The notes beneath the pieces were generated by a model. It was given only the letters and a program-made list of their open reading frames with translations, searched no databases and was not told where the DNA came from. 64,000 nucleotides of DNA from Sphingomonas sp. LC-1 (GTDB lineage: Bacteria > Pseudomonadota > Alphaproteobacteria > Sphingomonadales > Sphingomonadaceae). The stretch is from positions 310,001 to 374,000 of the forward strand of contig NZ_JANZXB010000003.1 in the NCBI RefSeq assembly GCF_025371035.1, read 5' to 3'. Position 1 is the first letter of the stretch. Every line of letters begins with the position of its first letter. Positions 28,815-37,520 of the stretch are shown piece after piece. The position numbers and the translations under genes were made by a program.

Positions 28815-29708
28815 TTAATCCAGTAACCCCGGCGGCTCCTGCCCGTCGAAATGGGCCTCCAGATTGGCGATCACCATCTGCGCCATTTCCGCCCGCCCCT
28901 CGCGTGTCGCGCTCCCCTGGTGCGGAGCGAGCACGACATGGTTCATCCGCCGCAGAGCATAGGGCACCTCGGGTTCGTCGGCGAACACGTCCAGCCCCGC
29001 CCCGGCGATCCGGTGGCTCTCCAGCGCGGCGATCAGCGCCTCCTCGTCGACCAGGCTCCCGCGTGCGATATTGACCAGCACGCCATCGGCACCCAGCCGG
29101 TCCAGCACCTCCGCATCCACCGCCCCGTGCGTCTCCGTGCCACCGGGCGCAGCGAGGATCAGCACGTCGCTCTCTTCCGCCAGTTGCGCCAGTTCGGGGA
29201 CGTAGCGCCACGCCACCGGCTTGGCCGAGCGGGCAGTGTATAGGATCTCTGCGGCAAAGGGCTCGGCGCGTCTGGCGATGGCCTGGCCGATCCGCCCCAG
29301 CCCGAAAATGCCGATCCGCCGCCCCGTCGCCCGGCGGCCCAGCGGCACCGTCCAATTGCCCATCCGCAAGGCCCGGTCATTGGCGGCGATCCGCCGATCG
29401 ACCGCCAGCCACAGCGCAATGGCCTGATCCGCGACATCGTCGGTCAGCGCATCGGGGGTGATCGCGATCCGGATGCCGCGTGCGGCGACGGCTTCGCGGT
29501 CGATCCCGTCGAAACCCACTCCGTGCACCGCGATGATCTGCAACGCCGGCAGTTGATCGAGCAGCGCGGCATCGACCGTCATCATGCCGCCGCCGACAAT
29601 GACGCGGGCGGTCGGTGGAGGCGTGTCGCGGTGAAGCGTGAAGCGTTCGGCCAGTGCGATTTCCAGGGCGGGCGGAATGGCGGTTGCCAGAAAAATGTCC
29701 TGCGGCAT
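28815..29708 (-). CDS. D-2-hydroxyacid dehydrogenase (glyoxylate/hydroxypyruvate reductase type)
   Basis: 297 residues. The NAD(P)-binding loop is IGIFGLGRIGQAIARRAEPF (about 145-165). The catalytic Arg lies in NIARGSLVDEEALI, the Glu in DVFADEPEVP, and the His in LAPHQGSATREGR. It reduces 2-oxoacids such as glyoxylate, hydroxypyruvate or pyruvate derivatives; the substrate cannot be told from sequence. It lies on the minus strand between ruvA and ruvB, which are usually adjacent, so it splits that operon. Confidence 0.9.
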   Translation of the reverse strand: MPQDIFLATAIPPALEIALAERFTLHRDTPPPTARVIVGGGMMTVDAALLDQLPALQIIAVHGVGFDGIDREAVAARGIRIAITPDALTDDVADQAIALWLAVDRRIAANDRALRMGNWTVPLGRRATGRRIGIFGLGRIGQAIARRAEPFAAEILYTARSAKPVAWRYVPELAQLAEESDVLILAAPGGTETHGAVDAEVLDRLGADGVLVNIARGSLVDEEALIAALESHRIAGAGLDVFADEPEVPYALRRMNHVVLAPHQGSATREGRAEMAQMVIANLEAHFDGQEPPGLLD

Positions 29709-29810
29709 GGCATCTGTTGTAGCGCGATTCTGCGGTAAGTCCGCTACCTAGGTTTGGTGCGGTCGCTGCGGCGGCTGTCCCTGTCGCCTATCCCCTGCTA
29801 TGTTCGTGCA

Positions 29811-29882
29811 ATGTTCGCTGACGTCGCCATCATCGCTTTGCTCGACAACCCCGCCGCCCGCTCGCTAGGGCAGCGCGCGTGA
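29811..29882 (+). CDS. Possible 23-codon leader ORF coupled to ruvB
   Basis: ATG at 29811 opens a 23-residue frame ([20 protein letters not shown], then QRA) whose TGA overlaps the GTG start of ruvB as GTGA. There is no clear ribosome site before the ATG. It could be a coupling ORF or chance; low confidence. Confidence 0.25.
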   Translation: MFADVAIIALLDNPAARSLGQRA

Positions 29883-30904
29883 CCGACCAAGACCGCCTTC
29901 TGTCCGCCAGCCGTCGTCCCGAGGATGTCGATGCCGCGCTCCGTCCCAAAAGCCTGGACGAGTTCGTCGGGCAGCAGGCGGCGCGCGACAATCTGCGCGT
30001 CTTCATCCAGGCGGCGCGCGGGCGCGGCGATGCGCTCGACCATGTCCTGTTCTTTGGCCCGCCGGGGCTGGGCAAGACGACGCTGGCGCAGATCATCGCG
30101 CGCGAGATGGGCGTGGGTTTCCGCGCGACTTCCGGCCCGGTCATCGCCAAGTCGGGTGACCTCGCCGCGCTGCTGACCAATCTCGAGGACGGCGACGTGC
30201 TCTTCATCGACGAGATCCACCGTCTGCAACCGGCGGTCGAGGAAGTCTTGTACCCGGCGATGGAGGACCGCGTCCTCGACCTGATGATCGGCGAGGGACC
30301 GTCCGCACGATCGGTGCGGATCGATCTGCCGCGCTTCACCCTGGTGGGGGCGACGACGCGGCAGGGGTTGTTGACCACGCCGCTTCGGGATCGTTTCGGC
30401 ATTCCGGTCCGGCTGCAATTCTACACGGTCGAGGAACTGACCCGCGTCGTCACCCGTGCCGCGCGGCTGCTCGACCTGCCGATCGCCGAGGATGGCGCGA
30501 TGGAGGTGGCGCGGCGTTCGCGGGGTACGCCGCGTATCGCCGGGCGGTTGCTGCGCCGGGTGCGCGACTTTGCCAGCGTTGCGGGACATGACATCGTCCA
30601 TGCGGCGGCGGCGGACCAGGCGCTCAACCGGCTGGAGGTCGATGCGCTGGGGCTGGATGCGATGGACCGGCGCTATCTGACGATGATCGCCGATGTGTAT
30701 CGTGGCGGCCCGGTGGGGGTGGAGACGCTCGCCGCCGGACTGTCCGAGCCGCGCGACACGATCGAGGAGGTGATCGAGCCCTATCTGATCCAGCTCGGCC
30801 TGCTCGCGCGGACGGCGCGGGGGCGAATCCTAAATGCCGGGGGGTGGAAGCATCTGGGTCTCAACCCGCCGGTCGGGTCGCAGGACGGGTTGTTCGACGC
30901 CTGA
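29879..30904 (+). CDS. ruvB: Holliday junction helicase motor RuvB
   Basis: 341 residues from a GTG. Opening residues [20 protein letters not shown], Walker [16 protein letters not shown], Walker [12 protein letters not shown], sensor [18 protein letters not shown], and the C-terminal winged helix ([21 protein letters not shown]) are all visible. It drives branch migration with RuvA. It has its own upstream region because the antisense dehydrogenase separates it from ruvA. Confidence 0.97.
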   Translation: MTDQDRLLSASRRPEDVDAALRPKSLDEFVGQQAARDNLRVFIQAARGRGDALDHVLFFGPPGLGKTTLAQIIAREMGVGFRATSGPVIAKSGDLAALLTNLEDGDVLFIDEIHRLQPAVEEVLYPAMEDRVLDLMIGEGPSARSVRIDLPRFTLVGATTRQGLLTTPLRDRFGIPVRLQFYTVEELTRVVTRAARLLDLPIAEDGAMEVARRSRGTPRIAGRLLRRVRDFASVAGHDIVHAAAADQALNRLEVDALGLDAMDRRYLTMIADVYRGGPVGVETLAAGLSEPRDTIEEVIEPYLIQLGLLARTARGRILNAGGWKHLGLNPPVGSQDGLFDA

Positions 30905-30978
30905 GGGGGGGCGACCGTCCTCCCAAACCTCGCTCACGCTGGACGGGGAAGGGGAAAGCCGTGCAGAGACGTCCTATA

Positions 30979-30996
30979 GTATTAGCCCTATAATAC
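30979..30996 (+). promoter_or_regulatory. Promoter -10 box inside an inverted repeat upstream of the TelA-like gene
   Basis: TATAAT (30989-30994) is a perfect -10 consensus, rare in this GC-rich window. It overlaps the inverted repeat GTATTA-N6-TAATAC (30979-30996). The -35 region is poor, which suits an activated or alternative promoter. A start around 31001 would leave a leader of about 55 bases. The repeat may be an operator. Confidence 0.45.
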
Positions 30997-31055
30997 ACTT
31001 GAACCATGCGCCCATCCCCTCCACACTAGGGGCAAGGCATTTGGAGACTTTGAGA

Positions 31056-32267
31056 ATGGCCACGACCGCCGACACCGCGACCCAGGAAAAGGGGCTGACT
31101 CTCACGCCGCCCGATCCCGTGCCGACGGTCGCGCCGTCCCAGGCCGCCGGGCTTGTGCCCGTGGACGACAAGACGCGCAGCCAGCTCGAGCAGAAGGTCG
31201 ACGGCTTCGTCGCCGAGCTGATCGCGCAGGATGTGAACAGCCCCGAATTCGGGCGCCGCGTCGATGCGATCACCGCCATGGGGCAGAAGGAAATCCGCGA
31301 GGCGGCCAGCCAGTCCAACCGCTTCCTCGACCGCCCGGTCAAGGCGATGGACGGCGAAACCGGCGTGGGCAAGGACCTGACCGAGTTGCGCCGCGTGGTC
31401 GAAAGCCTCGATCCCGGTCGGCAGGGCAATCTCTCGGCACCGCGCAAGCTGCTCGGCATCCTGCCCTTCGGCAACAAGATGCGCGACTATTTCGACGGCT
31501 ATCGCTCGTCGCAGACGCATATCGCCGCGATCCTGAAGAGCCTGTCCTCGGGCCGTGACGAACTGCTGATGGACAATGCCGCGATCGATACCGAGCGGGC
31601 GAACCTCTGGTCGGCCATGGGGCGGCTGGAGCAGATGATCCATCTGTCCAAGACGATGGACGCCAAGCTGGAGGATACGGCCAACGAGCTGGATCACACC
31701 GATCCCGCCAAAGCCAAGGCGATCCGCGAGACCGCCTTGTTCTACACGCGCCAGCGGACTCAGGACCTGCTGACCCAGATGGCGGTCACGGTGCAGGGCT
31801 ATCTGGCGCTCGATCTGGTCAAGAAGAACAATGTCGAGCTGGTGAAGGGCGTCGACCGCGCCTCGACCACCACCGTCTCGGCTTTGCGCACCGCGGTCAC
31901 CGTGGCGCAGGCGCTAGCCAATCAGAAGCTGGTGCTCGACCAGATCACCGCGCTCAACTCGACCACCGCCAACATCATCGATTCGACCGGCAAGCTGCTG
32001 CGCAGCCAGACCGCGCAGATTCACGAGCAGGCGGCGGCCTCGACCATCCCGCTGGAGACGCTGCAACGCGCCTTCCAGAATATCTATGACACGATGGACG
32101 CGATCGACAGCTTCAAGCTGAAGGCACTCGATTCGATGAAGACCACCGTCACGACGCTGGGCAACGAGGTCGAGAAGTCGAAGGGCTATATCGCGCGGGC
32201 CGAGGGGGCGCAAAACCCGCAACTGACCGGCGGCGCATCGTCGTCGTTCAAGCTGGAGGCGCTGTAA
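31056..32267 (+). CDS. telA: TelA/KlaA family protein (toxic anion resistance)
   Basis: 403 residues from ATG giving MATTADTATQEKG; a longer in-frame ORF upstream lacks support. Mostly helical, with a Pro-rich start, then the TelA core: DAITAMGQKEIREAASQSNRFLDRPVKAM, LRRVVESLDPGR, ILPFGNKMRDYFDGYRSSQTHIAAILKSL and the late QIHEQAAASTIPLETLQRAFQNIYDTMDAID. Relatives are linked to tellurite, colicin or nisin tolerance; the mechanism is unknown. Followed after 4 bases by a membrane protein, a pairing reminiscent of xpaC-yaaN in Bacillus. Confidence 0.88.
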   Translation: MATTADTATQEKGLTLTPPDPVPTVAPSQAAGLVPVDDKTRSQLEQKVDGFVAELIAQDVNSPEFGRRVDAITAMGQKEIREAASQSNRFLDRPVKAMDGETGVGKDLTELRRVVESLDPGRQGNLSAPRKLLGILPFGNKMRDYFDGYRSSQTHIAAILKSLSSGRDELLMDNAAIDTERANLWSAMGRLEQMIHLSKTMDAKLEDTANELDHTDPAKAKAIRETALFYTRQRTQDLLTQMAVTVQGYLALDLVKKNNVELVKGVDRASTTTVSALRTAVTVAQALANQKLVLDQITALNSTTANIIDSTGKLLRSQTAQIHEQAAASTIPLETLQRAFQNIYDTMDAIDSFKLKALDSMKTTVTTLGNEVEKSKGYIARAEGAQNPQLTGGASSSFKLEAL

Positions 32268-32271
32268 GCCC

Positions 32272-33006
32272 GTGACCACACCCCGCTCGAACGAGGTCGA
32301 TGCCCAGATCGAGCGTGCGCGCGAAGTGATGGCGCGCATCTCGCAGGATTATCGCGGCACTGCGCAGCAGACCGTCAAGCGGGTGCGACGCCGCGCCCGC
32401 TCGGCCGTGCAGCGGGTGATCCTGATCGCTATCGCCAATGCCGCCATCCTGATCGCGGCGATGGTGACGGGCCTGATCCTGCCGGGCGGCATCGGCATTT
32501 TCGGGGCACTGGCTGCGATGATGCTGATGATCGCGGTGACGCTTGCCATCGCCCTGGCCCCCGCCGCGCGCGCGCCGACCCCGGCCAAGCTGGCGCAGGT
32601 TGATATCAAGGCGTTGCCCGCGCAGACCGAACGCTGGCTGGAGGCGCAGCGCCCATTGCTGCCCGCGCCCGCCGTGCAACTGGTCGACCGAATCGGCCAG
32701 CGGCTCGACACGCTGTCGCCGCAACTGGCGGGGGTCGACAATGACACTGCCGAGGCAATGGAGGTCCGTCGCCTGATCGGGGAACAACTCCCCGCCTTTC
32801 TACGCGACTATGAGCGGGTGCCCGAGCCGTTGCGCCGGGTCGAGCGCAATGGGCGGACGCCGGACGCGCAGCTGGTCGACGGATTGAAGCTGATCGAACA
32901 GGAGATTGGCGACATGACCCAGCGTCTGGCCCAGGCCGACCTCGATAGCCTTTCGACGCGCGGCCGCTTCCTGGAAATGAAATATCGCGAGGAAAAGACG
33001 GACTGA
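32272..33006 (+). CDS. Membrane protein with XpaC-like layout, partner of TelA-like protein
   Basis: 244 residues from a GTG 4 bases after telA. A basic N terminus (QQTVKRVRRRARSAVQR) leads to two adjacent membrane helices (VILIAIANAAILIAAMVTG and GIFGALAAMMLMIAVTLAIAL), then a helical cytoplasmic part with VRRLIGEQLPAFLRDYERVPEPLR and a coiled-coil tail. The layout and the telA partner suggest the XpaC (5-bromo-4-chloroindolyl phosphate hydrolysis) family; this is inference from context, and no enzymatic motif is visible. Confidence 0.7.
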   Translation: MTTPRSNEVDAQIERAREVMARISQDYRGTAQQTVKRVRRRARSAVQRVILIAIANAAILIAAMVTGLILPGGIGIFGALAAMMLMIAVTLAIALAPAARAPTPAKLAQVDIKALPAQTERWLEAQRPLLPAPAVQLVDRIGQRLDTLSPQLAGVDNDTAEAMEVRRLIGEQLPAFLRDYERVPEPLRRVERNGRTPDAQLVDGLKLIEQEIGDMTQRLAQADLDSLSTRGRFLEMKYREEKTD

Positions 33007-33342
33007 CGCACCGCCCAGGCCGGAATTCGGCTGAGGGGGCGCTGACACGTCACTCCGGTCGCGGCTTAAGTGGAGCCCGGCCTTTGCCGGGGTGGTGCGT
33101 CGGGCGAATGCCAGGGCAAGTTCCGCAACGATCCTCGGCGAGAGGGGAGGGGATCGTGCGAAGCGCCGAACGGCGTTTGGCCAAATTCCTCTCTGGCGCG
33201 ATACCCCCCCCCGTCGGACATGCGGCGCGTCCTGCGAGGTGAAGAAGGGCATGAATGTCGATTGGCCCGGAAGTCGGAATGTCGCCCGAAGACCTCAGCC
33301 TATGCGGGGGTGGCATCTATGGCGTGCCTTACCCCCCAAATG
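33007..33342. other. Gap without recognisable gene
   Basis: Only low-quality reading frames on both strands. It contains a palindrome of the CCCCGGC class (CCCGGCC-TTT-GCCGGGG at about 33076-33092) and a run of nine C near 33206. Nothing else recognised. Confidence 0.5.
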
Positions 33343-33385
33343 AAAAGAGGCTGCCGGGGCGTCATCACGACGACCCGGCAACCCC
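33343..33385 (-). terminator. Rho-independent terminator of the structured transcript
   Basis: On the minus strand GGGGTTGCCGGGTCGTC, a GTGAT loop, then GACGCCCCGGCA and GCCTCTTTTCATTT: a stem of about 10 bp with one mismatch followed by T-rich sequence. Confidence 0.65.
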
Positions 33386-33497
33386 TAAACATGGTCAGCG
33401 GCCGGAGAGCTCCAGCCCGGGAGACCATGCGGGCCTCATGACATCCAGATGCGACCGTTGATTGGGGGAAAATACCCCCCGACCGCATCCATCAATG

Positions 33498-33554
33498 TCA
33501 GAGACCGGCCCCCCGAACGAACTGAACCGACCCCCTTGCTGAACCATGAGACAT
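33498..33554 (-). CDS. 18-residue ORF behind a maximal Shine-Dalgarno
   Basis: Translates as MSHGSARGSVQFVRGAGL and stops at TGA. The core AGGAGG ends 7 bases before the ATG, an ideal distance. No homologue is known to me. The peptide is basic and Gly/Ser-rich, without a membrane segment. It could be a regulatory leader peptide or a small protein in its own right. Real translation is suggested only by the ribosome site. Confidence 0.4.
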   Translation of the reverse strand: MSHGSARGSVQFVRGAGL

Positions 33555-33555
33555 C

Positions 33556-33570
33556 GGATCACCTCCTTTC
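33556..33570 (-). promoter_or_regulatory. 15-base complement of the 16S rRNA 3' tail
   Basis: The plus strand reads GGATCACCTCCTTTC, the conserved 3' end of bacterial 16S rRNA. On the minus strand this is GAAAGGAGGTGATCC, the longest possible Shine-Dalgarno pairing, far beyond the 4-6 bases seen before other genes in the window. Confidence 0.75.
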
Positions 33571-33698
33571 GCTAGTGGATAGCCAACGCGCCCTTTCAAA
33601 GTGCGCAATCGCAATGTGCGTAGTCGGAAAGCGATAAACAAGACTTGTAATGCAACGATGTTTGTCCGAGCATCTTGCGCCCGCCAAACGGCCGGGAC

Positions 33699-34229
33699 TC
33701 ATCCCCGACAATCTTCGATCACACGCCCGATCTCGGCATAAGCGGGAATGACCAGCGGCATGTGGCCGCTCTGCTCGACGGTGAACCGCCCCCGGCTGAA
33801 CGCCATGGCGTCGAGCAGCGAATCATTGGCGGCGATTGTCGTTTCCGCGCCGGTCGCAGCCGCGCGCAGGGTCAGCGTCCGGGTCAGGCTGGAAGTGCGA
33901 ATCGTGACCGCCCCGGCGACCGCAGCCGGACGATCGAGCCGGATCTGCCGCGCGCGCGGATCGCAGCTCAGCGAAAGCCGGGGCATACCCGCCGCGCCGA
34001 ACACCGCGACCGAGCCTTGCGCGGTCCGCTGATACCGCCAGTCGCCAGGCGTAAGCGGCCAGTCGCGCCAATCCGCACCCAGAACGGCGCGCGGCGCGGG
34101 CAGGGCGGGCTGTGGCGCGGTCCGTGCGGGCGGCGGCGCCTCGGGACGCGGCGTGGCGGGGATACAGCCGGACAGGGCGGCGGCCACGACCATCGTCGGG
34201 GCTAGGGAAGCAAGGGACAGGCGACGCAT
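33699..34229 (-). CDS. Putative lipoprotein, unknown function
   Basis: 176 residues. The signal MRRLSLASLAPTMVVAAALSGC has a good lipobox (LSGC). A Pro/Ala-rich spacer (ATPRPEAPPPARTAPQPALP) follows, then a compact domain with DWRDWPLTPGDWRYQRTAQGSVAVFG, RLSLSCDPRARQIRLDRP and FTVEQSGHMPLVIPAYAEIGRVIEDCRG. The two Cys in SLSCDP and EDCRG may pair. I believe related proteins occur in sphingomonads but no function is known to me. Confidence 0.75.
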   Translation of the reverse strand: MRRLSLASLAPTMVVAAALSGCIPATPRPEAPPPARTAPQPALPAPRAVLGADWRDWPLTPGDWRYQRTAQGSVAVFGAAGMPRLSLSCDPRARQIRLDRPAAVAGAVTIRTSSLTRTLTLRAAATGAETTIAANDSLLDAMAFSRGRFTVEQSGHMPLVIPAYAEIGRVIEDCRG

Positions 34230-34359
34230 CGCGCCCAGCCTATGGGCAAGCGCGCCGCGCGGCTCAACCCCATGCTGCGGCGGACCGTGCCGATGCGGCG
34301 GGCATCGGAACCGGGCCTCGCTCTGACGGGTTTGGATGGGCGATAAACGGAGATTAAGA

Positions 34360-34731
34360 ATGGCCGATCACGACACGCCGACCCTGATCCTGGTTCAGTC
34401 CAATGTCTCGGGTACGTTGAAGCTGGAAAGCCGCGATGGCGACACGATCGGCGCGGTCCATGCCTTCATGGTCCATAAGCGCTCGGGCCGCGCGACCCAT
34501 GCGGTGCTGGCGCTGGGCGGATTCCTGGGCATGGGCAAGAGCTTCTATCCCGTGCCGTTCAGCCTGTTGCAGTTCGATCCGGTGGGCGACCAATATGTCA
34601 TCACCGTCGATCGTCGCCTGCTGGAGGGCGGACCGAGCTGGGCCAACAATGCGCCTGTGTTCGACCAGGCTTATGCGGATCGCGTCGCCGGATATTATGG
34701 CGTCGGCACCGAGAATCTGAGCATGGGTTGA
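34360..34731 (+). CDS. PRC-barrel domain protein
   Basis: 123 residues from ATG giving MADHDTPTLILVQSN. The PRC-barrel pattern is visible as GTLKLESRDGDTIGAVHAFMVHKRSGRATHAVLALGGFLGMGKSFYPVPFSLLQF and the following strand YVITVDRRLLEGGPSW. PRC-barrels bind RNA or protein partners; stand-alone versions like this are often stress-related. An AGATTAAGA stretch precedes the start. Confidence 0.85.
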   Translation: MADHDTPTLILVQSNVSGTLKLESRDGDTIGAVHAFMVHKRSGRATHAVLALGGFLGMGKSFYPVPFSLLQFDPVGDQYVITVDRRLLEGGPSWANNAPVFDQAYADRVAGYYGVGTENLSMG

Positions 34732-34783
34732 ACGGCCACATGCCAATAGCTTCGGGTTCGTGACTGGGGGCCGTCCACACCCG

Positions 34784-35188
34784 TCACCATCTTTTCGGAA
34801 GGTTACCCAGTCGACGCCATGTCTCGTCACCCGGTCTTTTGACGGACCAGAACATCAGACCATTGACGTTGGTCGATGTGACGGCCTTTGCCGCCGCCGA
34901 GGCCGAAGAATGCGCAAGACCGCTTGCGTCGGTCAACTGACCGCTCTGGATTGTCGCTTCATGCGTCCGGCCCTTGTACTGCGCGCGAAGCTGCGTGCCG
35001 TTGGGCATCCATCGACCGCTGAGATAGCATCCCTCCTCCTCTTGACCTGTACCAGTGATCGCCTCTGACGCCTCGCCCGCTGGCAAGTTCAACAAAGCGC
35101 GGAGCACATCATTGTAGCTGTGCGCTTCATCGCGTCGCAGGGCGGTCAGTGCCTTCCACACGGCGAAATCCACATCAATGCTCTGCAT
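34784..35188 (-). CDS. Stand-alone RAMA-like domain protein with N-terminal ribbon-helix-helix-like segment
   Basis: 134 residues. Residues 1-35 (MQSIDVDFAVWKALTALRRD, then YNDVLRALL) resemble the strand-helix-helix start of SeqA and other ribbon-helix-helix proteins. From about residue 50, GCYLSGRWMPNGTQLRAQYKG, TIQSGQLTDASGLAHSSASAAAKAV and NGLMFWSVKRPG follow the pattern of the RAMA domain, which is associated with restriction enzymes and adenine methylases and is predicted to read modified DNA. Function inferred only. An AT-rich palindrome lies upstream. Base composition is lower in GC than its neighbours. Confidence 0.65.
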   Translation of the reverse strand: MQSIDVDFAVWKALTALRRDEAHSYNDVLRALLNLPAGEASEAITGTGQEEEGCYLSGRWMPNGTQLRAQYKGRTHEATIQSGQLTDASGLAHSSASAAAKAVTSTNVNGLMFWSVKRPGDETWRRLGNLPKRW

Positions 35189-35242
35189 GTCGATCCTTTC
35201 GGCGTGCAGGATAGCATCGGCATGCGATCGATCAATAGCACT

Positions 35243-35254
35243 AATAGTACTATT
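35243..35254. promoter_or_regulatory. Perfect palindrome AATAGTACTATT upstream of the RAMA-like gene
   Basis: The 12-bp palindrome is preceded by another half copy (CAATAGCAC at 35233), in the 80-base gap between the RAMA-like start (35188) and the end of uvrB. It is AT-rich in a GC-rich region, about 55 bases upstream of the start, where an autoregulatory operator and promoter would be expected. Confidence 0.5.
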
Positions 35255-35268
35255 TTGTAGCAGGTGCG

Positions 35269-37461
35269 TCAGTTCGCTTTGCGCCCGCTGGCGAACTTCT
35301 TGCTCTTCCCGAACCGCGTCTTGCGCGTCCCCGGCTTGCCCTCGTTGGAGCGGCCCATGATCGGGGCTTTCTGCTCGTGGACGGGCAGGCCCAGTTCTTC
35401 ATTCTCCAACTGCCGGATTTCGTCGCGCAAGCGGCCCGCTTCCTCGAATTCGAGGTCGGCGGCGGCCTTGCGCATCTTCTTTTCGAGTTCCTCGATATAG
35501 GCGCGCAGATTGTGGCCGACCATATGCGGACGGTCCTCGTCGATCGGCACGGTCACCTGATCGCCCGACGCCACATGCGCGATGATGTCGCCGATCTGGC
35601 GGCGGATCGTCTGCGGTGTGATGCCATGTTCGGCATTATAGGCCATCTGCTTCTCGCGACGCCGTGACGTCTCCGACATGGCGCGTTCCATCGATCCGGT
35701 GATCCGGTCGGCATAGAGGATCACGCGGCCATCGACGTTGCGCGCCGCGCGCCCGATCGTCTGGATCAGCGAGGTTTCGGAGCGCAGGAAGCCTTCCTTG
35801 TCGGCGTCGAGGATCGCGACCAGCCCGCATTCGGGAATATCCAACCCCTCGCGCAGCAGGTTGATGCCGATCAGTACGTCATAGACGCCCAGCCGCAAGT
35901 CGCGGATCAGCTCGATACGCTCCAGCGTCTCGACGTCGGAGTGCATGTAGCGGACCTTGATCCCCGCCTCGTGCATATATTCGGTCAGGTCCTCCGCCAT
36001 CCGCTTGGTCAGCGTGGTGACGAGGGTGCGATAGCCGAGCTCGGTCGTCTTGCGCGCCTCGATGATCAGGTCCTGAACCTGTTCCTCGACCGGCTTGATC
36101 TCGACCGGCGGATCGATCAGGCCGGTGGGGCGGATGACCTGTTCGACAAAGACGCCGCCTGTCTGCTCCATTTCCCAATTGCCGGGCGTGGCCGAGACGC
36201 TGACCGTCTGCGGGCGCATCGCGTCCCATTCGTTGAAGCGCAACGGCCGGTTGTCGATCGCGGAGGGCAGGCGGAAGCCATATTCGGCCAGCGTGATCTT
36301 GCGCCGATGGTCGCCGCGCGACATGCCGTTGATCTGGCCGATGGTGACATGGCTCTCGTCGACGAACAGCACCGCATTTTCGGGGAGATACTCAAACAGG
36401 GTGGGCGGCGGCTCGCCGGGCAGGCGACCGGTCAGGAAGCGGCTGTAATTCTCGATGCCGTTGCAGCTGCCCGTGGCGGCGATCATCTCCAGGTCGAAAT
36501 TGGTCCGCTGCTCCAGCCGCTGGCGCTCCAGCAGCTTGCCCTCGATTTCCAGCTCCTTCAGCCGTTCGGTTAGCTCGAATTTGATCGCCTCGACCGCCTG
36601 CTTCATCGTCGGGCCCGGCGTCACATAGTGGCTATTGGCGTAGATGCGCACCGAGTTGAGATGCGCGACCTTCTTGCCGGTCAGCGGGTCGAACTCAACA
36701 ATCTCCTCGATTTCGTCCCCGAAGAACGAGATACGCCAGGCCGAATCCTCATAATGCGACGGGAAGATTTCAAGATTGTCGCCCTTCACCCGGAAATTGC
36801 CGCGCATGAAGGCGGCGTCGTTGCGCTTGTACTGAAGCGCGACGAGCTTGCGGATGATCTCGCGCTGGTCGACGCTCTGACCCTTCTTCAGGTCGAAGAT
36901 CATCGCCGAATAGGTTTCGACCGAACCGATACCATAGAGGCACGACACCGAGGCGACGATGATGACGTCGTCGCGCTCCAGCAGCGCGCGCGTCGCCGAG
37001 TGGCGCATCCGGTCGATCGACTCGTTGATCGAGCTTTCCTTCTCGATATAGGTGTCGGACCGGGGCACATAGGCCTCTGGCTGGTAATAATCGTAATAGC
37101 TGACGAAATATTCGACCGCGTTGTTGGGGAAAAAGTTCTTGAACTCCCCATAGAGCTGCGCCGCCAGGATCTTGTTGGGCGCCAGGATCAGCGCGGGGCG
37201 TTGCAACTCCTCGATCACCTTGGCCATGGTGAAGGTCTTGCCCGAGCCGGTGACGCCCAGCAGGACCTGGTCCTTGTCGCCCGCGCGCGCCGCGGCGGTC
37301 AGTTCGCGAATAGCGGCCGGCTGGTCGCCATTGGCGGTATAGTCGGTGACCAACTCGAAACGCTTGCCCCCTTCGGCCTTTTCGGGGCGCGACGGACGGT
37401 GGGGGATGAAGCTGACCCCGGTTTCGGGCTCATCGAGGGTGGTGCGGATCTGGATCGCCAT
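35269..37461 (-). CDS. uvrB: Excinuclease ABC subunit B
   Basis: 730 residues from the internal ATG giving [15 protein letters not shown]; a start 16 codons earlier is possible. The helicase motif I is [19 protein letters not shown], the beta-hairpin region is [26 protein letters not shown], motif II is [12 protein letters not shown], and motif VI is QTIGRAARN. The C-terminal UvrC-binding helix region ([24 protein letters not shown]) is complete. A basic extra tail ([20 protein letters not shown]) follows. Confidence 0.97.
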   Translation of the reverse strand: MAIQIRTTLDEPETGVSFIPHRPSRPEKAEGGKRFELVTDYTANGDQPAAIRELTAAARAGDKDQVLLGVTGSGKTFTMAKVIEELQRPALILAPNKILAAQLYGEFKNFFPNNAVEYFVSYYDYYQPEAYVPRSDTYIEKESSINESIDRMRHSATRALLERDDVIIVASVSCLYGIGSVETYSAMIFDLKKGQSVDQREIIRKLVALQYKRNDAAFMRGNFRVKGDNLEIFPSHYEDSAWRISFFGDEIEEIVEFDPLTGKKVAHLNSVRIYANSHYVTPGPTMKQAVEAIKFELTERLKELEIEGKLLERQRLEQRTNFDLEMIAATGSCNGIENYSRFLTGRLPGEPPPTLFEYLPENAVLFVDESHVTIGQINGMSRGDHRRKITLAEYGFRLPSAIDNRPLRFNEWDAMRPQTVSVSATPGNWEMEQTGGVFVEQVIRPTGLIDPPVEIKPVEEQVQDLIIEARKTTELGYRTLVTTLTKRMAEDLTEYMHEAGIKVRYMHSDVETLERIELIRDLRLGVYDVLIGINLLREGLDIPECGLVAILDADKEGFLRSETSLIQTIGRAARNVDGRVILYADRITGSMERAMSETSRRREKQMAYNAEHGITPQTIRRQIGDIIAHVASGDQVTVPIDEDRPHMVGHNLRAYIEELEKKMRKAAADLEFEEAGRLRDEIRQLENEELGLPVHEQKAPIMGRSNEGKPGTRKTRFGKSKKFASGRKAN

Positions 37462-37520
37462 GGGGGGAATATGGGTCCGGTTGCGCTTTTGTTCCAGTGG
37501 TTCCGGCATTGGGGCGTGGG

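Larger units (their letters stand above)
33343..33630 (-). ncRNA. Putative structured transcript with short ORF (three stem-loops and terminator)
   Basis: On the minus strand, in order: an interrupted palindrome ACAAG-T-CTTGT (33638-33648) in an AT-richer stretch that could hold a promoter; a 15-base Shine-Dalgarno; an 18-codon ORF; then stem I, a 9-bp helix GATGCGGTC/GGTCGCATC (33448-33489) enclosing GGGGG/CCCCC; stem II, CATGGTC/GACCATG (33390-33429) with inner pairs; and a terminator (33343-33385). Three complementary helices in a row ending in a T-tract are hard to explain by chance. No known RNA family was recognised. The 5' end is a guess. Confidence 0.5.

Noticed and set aside
33556-33570. 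Match to the 3' end of 16S rRNA, possibly a fragment of an rRNA gene
   Set aside because: Only these 15 bases match; the preceding sequence has none of the 16S helix 45 text. It is better read as a Shine-Dalgarno on the minus strand.
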